Source of the DNA: Streptomyces sp. NRRL S-350
GTDB taxonomy: Bacteria; Actinomycetota; Actinomycetes; Streptomycetales; Streptomycetaceae
NCBI RefSeq assembly: GCF_000719705.1
Contig: NZ_JOHO01000015.1
Location: 1-64,000, forward strand
Reading direction: 5' to 3'
DNA: 64,000 bases
Under the pieces are notes generated by a model that was not told the origin of the DNA, did not search any database, and saw only the letters and a list, made by a program, of their open reading frames with translations. Below, piece after piece: positions 58,663 to 64,000 of this stretch; the first letter of the stretch is position 1, and each line of letters starts with the position of its first letter. The translations under genes and the position numbers were made by a program.

Positions 58663-60810
58663 ATGACCAACACCACTGAGCTGCTCCAGCACGGCGCCGA
58701 GCTGTTCCCGGGCGAGGTCGTCACGACCGCGCACGTGCGCCACCTGGACCTGCCGCTGCAGGCCGGCAAGCTGGCCCTGATCACCCTGGACAACGGCTTC
58801 GACCACACCAAGCCGACCACCTTCGGCCCGGGCTCGCTGCTCAAGCTGTCCGCCGCGCTGGACCAGGTCGAGGCCGAGGCCGCCGAGGGCAGGATCGTCG
58901 GCGCCGCCATCACCGGCAAGCCGTTCATCTTCGCGGTCGGCGCCGACCTCAAGGGCGTCGAACTGCTCAAGGAGCGCGCGGACGCACTGGCCATCGGCAA
59001 GGGCGGCCACGAGGTCTTCAAGCGGATCGCCGCGCTGCCCGTCCCCACCTTCGCCTTCTACAACGGCGCGGCGATGGGCGGCGGCGTCGAGGTCGGCCTG
59101 CACTGCGACTACCGCACGGTGTCGGCGGGCGTCCCGGCCTTCTCGCTGCCCGAGGTCTTCCTCGGCCTCGTCCCCGGCTGGGGCGGCTGCACCATCCTGC
59201 CGAACCTGATCGGTGCCGGTAAGGCCGTCAAGGTCATCATCGAGAACTCGATGAACCAGAACAAGCAGCTCAAGGGCAAGGACGTGTTCGAGCTGGGGAT
59301 CGCCGACGCGATCTTCGAGCCGGCCGACTTCCTGGAGCAGTCGCTGCTCTGGGCCGCCAAGGTCCTCAAGGGCGACGTCGTCGTCGAGCGCGAGGCGATC
59401 GACCGCGGCAAGGCCTGGGACGACGCCGTCGCCTGGGGCCGCCTGGTCGCCGACGGCAAGGTGCACGGCGCCGCGCCGGCCGCCTACAAGGCGCTGGACA
59501 TCATCGCCGCCGTCAAGGACGCCGACCTCGCCGACAAGGCCAGCCTGCAGGGCGGCTTCGACGCCGAGGACACGGCCCTGGCCGACCTCATCATGAGCGG
59601 CGAGCTGCGCAGCGGCATCTACGCCTTCAACCTGGTGCAGCGCCGGGCCAAGCGCCCGGTCGGCGCGCCGGACAAGTCGCTGGCCCGCCCGGTCTCCAAG
59701 GTCGGCGTCGTCGGCGCCGGTCTGATGGCCTCGCAGCTGGCGCTGCTGTTCGCCCGCCGCCTGGAGGTGCCGGTGGTCCTCACCGACATCGACCAGGAGC
59801 GCGTCGACAAGGGCGTCGGCTACGTCCACGCCGAGATCGACAAGCTGCTCTCCAAGGGCCGCATCGGCAAGGACAAGGCCAACCGCCTCAAGGGCCTGGT
59901 CTCCGGCTCGCTCGACAAGGCCGCCGCCTTCGGCGACGCCGACTTCGTCATCGAGGCCGTGTTCGAGGAGATGGGCGTCAAGCAGACCGTCTTCGCGGAC
60001 CTGGAGGACGTCGTCTCGCCGACCTGCGTGCTGGCGACCAACACCTCCTCGCTGTCGGTCACCGAGATGGCCTCGAAGCTGAAGCACCCCGAGCGGGTCG
60101 TCGGCTTCCACTTCTTCAACCCCGTCGCGATCCTGCCGCTGCTGGAGATCGTCCGCGGCGAGCAGACCGACGACGCGTCGCTGGCCACCGCCTTCGCCGT
60201 GTCGAAGAAGCTGAAGAAGACCTCGGTGCTGTGCAAGGACGCCCCGGCGTTCGTGGTGAACCGGATCCTCACCCGCTTCATGGGCGAGATCCAGGGCATC
60301 ATCGACGAGGGCACCCCGATCGCCGACGTCGAGAAGGCCGTCGAGCCGCTCGGCCTGCCGATGTCCCCCATCGTGCTGCTGGAGCTGGTCGGCCCGGCCA
60401 TCGCGCTGCACGTGTCGGAGACCCTGCGCGGCGCGTTCCCGGAGCGGTTCACCGTCTCCGAGAACCTCGCCAAGGTGGTCAAGGCCGGCAAGCGCGGCTT
60501 CTACACCTGGGTGGACGGCCGGCAGGTCCTCGACCCCGAGGTGCTGGAGCTGCTGACCTTCGGCGACTCGGTGCTCACCGAGGAGCAGGTCCGCGCCCGC
60601 GCCCTGGAGGCCGTCGCGCAGGAGATCGGCCTGATGCTGGAGGAGGGTGTCGTCGCCGAGGCGCAGGACATCGACCTCTGCATGATCACCGGCGCCGGCT
60701 GGCCCTTCCACCTGGGCGGGATCACCCCGTACCTGGACCGTGAGGGCGTCTCGGAGCGGGTGAACGGCAAGCCGTTCCTCGCCCCGGGTGTGGCCTCGGT
60801 GCCCGCGTAA
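58663..60810 (+). CDS. fadB: 3-hydroxyacyl-CoA dehydrogenase/enoyl-CoA hydratase fusion
   Basis: 715 aa. N-terminal crotonase domain (NGAAMGGGVEVGLHCDYR, PEVFLGLVPGWGG), then an NAD-binding domain with GVVGAGLMASQLALL (about 347-361) and the catalytic His in VGFHFFNPVAI (about 482), then C-terminal dehydrogenase domains. Multifunctional beta-oxidation alpha subunit, working with FadA. ATG at 58663 chosen for the family-like N-terminus (MTNTTELL); a GTG at 58657 overlapping the fadA stop is the alternative. Confidence 0.95.
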   Translation: MTNTTELLQHGAELFPGEVVTTAHVRHLDLPLQAGKLALITLDNGFDHTKPTTFGPGSLLKLSAALDQVEAEAAEGRIVGAAITGKPFIFAVGADLKGVELLKERADALAIGKGGHEVFKRIAALPVPTFAFYNGAAMGGGVEVGLHCDYRTVSAGVPAFSLPEVFLGLVPGWGGCTILPNLIGAGKAVKVIIENSMNQNKQLKGKDVFELGIADAIFEPADFLEQSLLWAAKVLKGDVVVEREAIDRGKAWDDAVAWGRLVADGKVHGAAPAAYKALDIIAAVKDADLADKASLQGGFDAEDTALADLIMSGELRSGIYAFNLVQRRAKRPVGAPDKSLARPVSKVGVVGAGLMASQLALLFARRLEVPVVLTDIDQERVDKGVGYVHAEIDKLLSKGRIGKDKANRLKGLVSGSLDKAAAFGDADFVIEAVFEEMGVKQTVFADLEDVVSPTCVLATNTSSLSVTEMASKLKHPERVVGFHFFNPVAILPLLEIVRGEQTDDASLATAFAVSKKLKKTSVLCKDAPAFVVNRILTRFMGEIQGIIDEGTPIADVEKAVEPLGLPMSPIVLLELVGPAIALHVSETLRGAFPERFTVSENLAKVVKAGKRGFYTWVDGRQVLDPEVLELLTFGDSVLTEEQVRARALEAVAQEIGLMLEEGVVAEAQDIDLCMITGAGWPFHLGGITPYLDREGVSERVNGKPFLAPGVASVPA

Positions 60811-60820
60811 GGCGCAGCAC

Positions 60821-60863
60821 CACGGAGGGCCCCCGGCGACCTGGTCGCCGGGGGCCCTCCGTG
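60821..60863. terminator. bidirectional terminator, fadB / GT39 gene
   Basis: Perfect 20-bp stem (60821-60840 with 60844-60863), 3-nt loop, convergent genes. Confidence 0.9.
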
Positions 60864-60875
60864 TGTGCGGGCGCC

Positions 60876-62402
60876 TCAGTGCTTGAGGCGGTAGACGACG
60901 GTGTCGGCGAAGACGCCGACCATCTCGTAGTGGGTGTCCAGCAGGTTCTCGATCCGGGGCACCAGGACCGGCTGGTACGGGGCGATGCCGGAGTCGTCGA
61001 CGACGACCTCGGGCAGGCCGTTGGCCAGCTCCTTGTCGAAGGTCTGCCAGGCGTTGGAGACGCTGAACTGCTCCCCCACGTTCTGGCTGCCGTCCTTGCC
61101 GCCGCTGTAGTTGGTGAGGAAGCCGGCGGTCAGGTAGCGGCTGGCGGGCTTGCGGTCGGCCAGCCAGTACAGCTCGGGGTGCATGCCCCAGACCAGCACG
61201 GTGTCCTTGGGGGTGGTCTGCGCGGCGACGGCGGTGGCGACCTCGGTGGTGCGGTCGAGCCGCTCCCCCGGCCAGGCCAGGGCCAGGGCCCAGAAGACCG
61301 TGGCGGCGACCGTGGTGTACACCAGGACGGGCTTCCAGCGGATCGCCGAGGTGGCGACCGCCCCGGTGCCGAGCAGCACCAGCGGCGGGATCAGCTGCAG
61401 GTAGTAGTGGCCGAAGAAGTGGAAGCCGACGCTGACCGCGACGGCCGAGGAAAGCAGCCAGACCCACAGGTCGGTGGTCGAGCCGTGCTCCTCGCCGGCC
61501 ACCGGCAGCGGGCGGTGGCGGTACTTGAGCCAGAGTCGGCGCCCGACCGGGAACAGGAAGCCGAGGCCGGCCGCGACCAGGATGGCCGAGTTGCCGAACG
61601 CGCGGCCGAGCATCTGCAGCCAGGCGCCGCCGAAGGTGGCGTAGTCGCCGCTGCCGGTGACCACCCAGAAGAGGAAGCCCTTGGGCTTGGTGAGGATCAC
61701 CGCGACCAGCGCTATCGGCAGGATGAAGCCGAAGCCGATCTTGAACAGGGCGGGCGGCCAGCGCACCCCGCGCCGGCGGGCGTCCTGGAACAGCATCCAG
61801 AGCACCGGCAGCAGGACCGCGCCGCCGGTCTGCTTGGTCAGCGAGCAGAGGGCCACGGCGATGCCGGCCGCCAGCCAGCGGCGCCGCTCGGCGTACCGGA
61901 AGGCGGCCACCATGGCGGGCAGCATGAAGACCTCGAAGGTCGCCGCCTGGGTGTCCTCCGGGGAGAGCCCGATGGAGACCAGGAGGTAGAGCAGTCCGGC
62001 GCCGGCTCCGGCCCGGTTGCCCCAGCGGCCGCGGGCGATCGAGGCCAGCAGGATCGCGGTGACCAGGTGGGCCACCACGGCGAGGGTGCGCTGCGGCCAG
62101 AGCGAGGCGGAGCCGAAGACCGCGAAGCAGGCCTGGTAGAGCCAGGGCAGCAGCGGGGGCTTGCGGTCCACCACGGTGTCGTACAGCACCCCGCCGTCGG
62201 CCAGCATCCGGGCCTGGGTGGCGAGGAAGCCCTCGTCGGGGCTCCAGACGGGCCGGGCGAAGGAGGGGATGTGGGTGAGCAGCGCGACCAGTGCGAGCAC
62301 CGGCACCAGCCTCGTCCAGTACCCGACTCGGACTTGGGTACGGACGCGCTCGGACAGGCGCGCGGCCGGTCCGGCGGGGCGGGGGCGGGTGGGGGTCGGC
62401 AC
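60876..62402 (-). CDS. GT39/ArnT-like membrane glycosyltransferase
   Basis: 508 aa with about ten membrane helices. The first outer loop has FARPVWSPDEGFLATQARML, with the acidic PDE motif of polyprenyl-phosphate-dependent mannosyl/arabinosyl transferases, followed by DRKPPLLPWLYQ. A C-terminal soluble domain of about 120 residues follows. Probably transfers a lipid-linked sugar outside the membrane; acceptor unknown. Start at the GTG at 62402 from the -10 element 7 nt upstream; an ATG at 62453 would bypass that. Confidence 0.82.
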   Translation of the reverse strand: MPTPTRPRPAGPAARLSERVRTQVRVGYWTRLVPVLALVALLTHIPSFARPVWSPDEGFLATQARMLADGGVLYDTVVDRKPPLLPWLYQACFAVFGSASLWPQRTLAVVAHLVTAILLASIARGRWGNRAGAGAGLLYLLVSIGLSPEDTQAATFEVFMLPAMVAAFRYAERRRWLAAGIAVALCSLTKQTGGAVLLPVLWMLFQDARRRGVRWPPALFKIGFGFILPIALVAVILTKPKGFLFWVVTGSGDYATFGGAWLQMLGRAFGNSAILVAAGLGFLFPVGRRLWLKYRHRPLPVAGEEHGSTTDLWVWLLSSAVAVSVGFHFFGHYYLQLIPPLVLLGTGAVATSAIRWKPVLVYTTVAATVFWALALAWPGERLDRTTEVATAVAAQTTPKDTVLVWGMHPELYWLADRKPASRYLTAGFLTNYSGGKDGSQNVGEQFSVSNAWQTFDKELANGLPEVVVDDSGIAPYQPVLVPRIENLLDTHYEMVGVFADTVVYRLKH

Positions 62403-62409
62403 GGTTGAC

Positions 62410-62415
62410 AACCTA
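62410..62415 (-). promoter_or_regulatory. -10 element, GT39 gene
   Basis: TAGGTT on the minus strand, 7 nt before the GTG at 62402. Confidence 0.45.
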
Positions 62416-62540
62416 CCGGGCGGGATCGGCGCAGGTAGCGCCGGTCCCGCCATTCAGTACGATTGTCAGCTTGTTTCGTGACGAACTGTTACGGAGTTAC
62501 GACGAACAGTCGTCGGCGGAACGGGTGACCCGGGCCCTCC

Positions 62541-64000
62541 TCAGGCCTCGACCCGGGCCCCGGCCAGCCCGGCGACCAGCGCCGTCACCCTGCGCGCGAT
62601 GTCCGGGGCGTTCAGGCCGATTTCCGCCAGGATCTCGTTCCGGCTCGCGTGGTCCAGGAACTCCTGCGGAATGCCGAAGTCACGCACCGGCAGGTCCACG
62701 TCCGCGTCCCGCAGCGCCTGCGCCACGGCCGCGCCGACGCCGCCCACCCGGCCGTTGTCCTCGATCGTGACGACCACCCGGTGCTCGGCGGCCAGGCCCG
62801 GCAGGGCCCGGTCCACCGGCTTGACCCAGCGCGGGTCGACCACGGTGGCGGTGATGCCCTGGGCGGCCAGCAGGTCGGCGACCTCCAGGCTGGTGGCGGC
62901 CATCGCCCCCACCGAGACGATGAGCACGTCGGCGCGGTGGGCCCCGGTGTGCTCCTCGGCCGCGCGCAGCACGTCCATGCCGCCGACCCGGCCGACCGCG
63001 GGGACGGGCTCTCCGACCGTGCCCTTGGAGTAGCGGACCACCGTCGGGGCGTCCTTGACCTGGACGGCCTCGCGCAGTTGGGCGCGCAGCTGGTCGGCGT
63101 CGCGCGGGGCGGCGAGCCGCAGGGTCGGGACGACCTGCAGGATCGACATGTCCCACATGCCGTTGTGCGAGGCGCCGTCGGTGCCGGTGACACCGGCCCG
63201 GTCCAGTACGAAGGTGACGCCCAGCTTGTGCAGGGCGACGTCCATCAGGACCTGGTCGAAGGCGCGGTTCAGGAAGGTCGCGTAGACGGCGAACACCGGG
63301 TGCAGGCCGCCGGTGGCCAGGCCCGCCGCGCTGGTGACGGCGTGCTGCTCGGCGATGCCGACGTCGAAGGTGCGGTCCGGGAAGGCCTGGGCGAACGGGG
63401 CCAGGCCCACCGGGTGGAGCATGGCGGCGGTGATGCCGACGATGTCCTCGCGCTCGTGGCCCAGCGCGACCATCTCGTCGGCGAAGACCGACGTCCAGTC
63501 CTTGCCCGCGCTCTTGATCGGCAGGCCGGTCTCCGGGTGGATCACGCCGACCGCGTGGAAGCGGTCCTCGTCGTTGTTCTCGGCGGCGTGGTAGCCGCGG
63601 CCCTTCTCGGTGAGGCAGTGCACGATCACCGGGCCGCCGAAGCCGCGCGCCTTGGTCAGCGCGGACTCCAGGGCGGTCAGGTCGTGGCCGTCGATCGGGC
63701 CGATGTACTTGAGGCCGAGGTCCTCGAACATGCCCTGCGGGGCGATGAAGTCCTTGAGGCCCTTCTTGGCGCCGTGCAGCGTCTCGAACAGCTGCTGGCC
63801 GACCACCGGGGTGCGCTGCAGCGCGTCCTTGCCCCAGGAGAGGAAGCGCTCGTAGCCCTGGGTGGTGCGCAGGGTGGCGAGGTGGTTGGCCAGGCCGCCG
63901 ATGGTCGGGGAGTACGAGCGCTCGTTGTCGTTGACGACGATGACGACCGGGCGGTCCTTGGCGTCGGCGATGTTGTTGAGCGCCTCCCAGGCCATGCCGC
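62541..64000 (-). CDS. dxs: 1-deoxy-D-xylulose-5-phosphate synthase, C-terminal part
   Basis: First enzyme of the MEP isoprenoid pathway; the N-terminus with the first part of the ThDP site is beyond the right edge. Visible parts are [49 protein letters not shown] (the transketolase-like catalytic Glu) and [15 protein letters not shown]. About 486 residues to the stop. It would supply farnesyl precursors used by CtaB. No strong terminator is seen downstream, only a 6-bp palindrome at 62500-62515. Confidence 0.95.
   Translation of the reverse strand, partial: GMAWEALNNIADAKDRPVVIVVNDNERSYSPTIGGLANHLATLRTTQGYERFLSWGKDALQRTPVVGQQLFETLHGAKKGLKDFIAPQGMFEDLGLKYIGPIDGHDLTALESALTKARGFGGPVIVHCLTEKGRGYHAAENNDEDRFHAVGVIHPETGLPIKSAGKDWTSVFADEMVALGHEREDIVGITAAMLHPVGLAPFAQAFPDRTFDVGIAEQHAVTSAAGLATGGLHPVFAVYATFLNRAFDQVLMDVALHKLGVTFVLDRAGVTGTDGASHNGMWDMSILQVVPTLRLAAPRDADQLRAQLREAVQVKDAPTVVRYSKGTVGEPVPAVGRVGGMDVLRAAEEHTGAHRADVLIVSVGAMAATSLEVADLLAAQGITATVVDPRWVKPVDRALPGLAAEHRVVVTIEDNGRVGGVGAAVAQALRDADVDLPVRDFGIPQEFLDHASRNEILAEIGLNAPDIARRVTALVAGLAGARVEA

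Overview
The window is chromosomal DNA from a high-GC streptomycete (Streptomyces or Kitasatospora). The signs are GC-rich third codon positions, many GTG and some TTG starts, whiA, rbpA, a complete conservon (cvnABCD plus a CYP157-type P450), a mycothiol-dependent-type enzyme, and coproporphyrin-dependent haem genes. No rRNA, tRNA, CRISPR array or intact insertion sequence was found. Most genes are core housekeeping genes. Many are separated by long, nearly perfect hairpins that look like terminators.

Layout. 1-0.4 kb: 5' part of a cell-wall-anchored surface protein (minus strand). 0.8-7.7 kb: ctaA and ctaB (haem A synthesis) flanking an accessory block made of an XRE/TPR regulator, an HFCD-type flavoprotein, a 100-aa unknown, a NUDIX hydrolase and a divergent anti-sigma-like ATPase. 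8.2-15 kb: pentose phosphate operon tkt-tal-zwf-opcA-pgl. 15-19 kb (minus strand): rbpA, secG, tpiA, pgk and gap. 19.3-28.1 kb (minus strand): whiA-yvcK-rapZ-uvrC, a Rieske lipoprotein and uvrA, with a possible 41-aa gene coupled between uvrC and rapZ. 28.4-31.8 kb: a mycothiol-enzyme-like/metallo-beta-lactamase pair, then terC behind a manganese riboswitch, then terD. 32-39 kb: uvrB, zapE, a RibD-like reductase, murC and msrB. All three subunits of UvrABC therefore lie within about 12 kb.

39.2-50.4 kb is the accessory middle. It holds the conservon with a P450 lacking the ExxR motif, a metallo-beta-lactamase protein, an unknown membrane-anchored protein and a double-GNAT acetyltransferase. 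It ends with the most unusual locus: a DUF692 (MNIO-type) enzyme, a small coupled partner, and two TIGR04222-like membrane proteins. One of these has a tail of Ser, Gly and 11 Cys, and every Cys is followed by Gly. This looks like an uncharacterised peptide-modification system in which the substrate is the tail of a membrane protein.

50.5-64 kb: hemQ, hemG and hemE (coproporphyrin pathway), a DUF3000 protein, a LuxR-type regulator with a collagen-like linker, rnd, the fadA-fadB beta-oxidation operon, a GT39-type membrane glycosyltransferase, and the 3' part of dxs, which runs off the right edge.

Regulation visible in the sequence: at least 13 genes have a -10-like hexamer (xAxxxT) 6-8 nt before the start codon, the arrangement expected for leaderless mRNAs. 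The terC leader can form two mutually exclusive structures, one of which hides the ribosome binding site. Two identical 10-bp palindromes precede msrB, and a near-palindrome precedes fadA.
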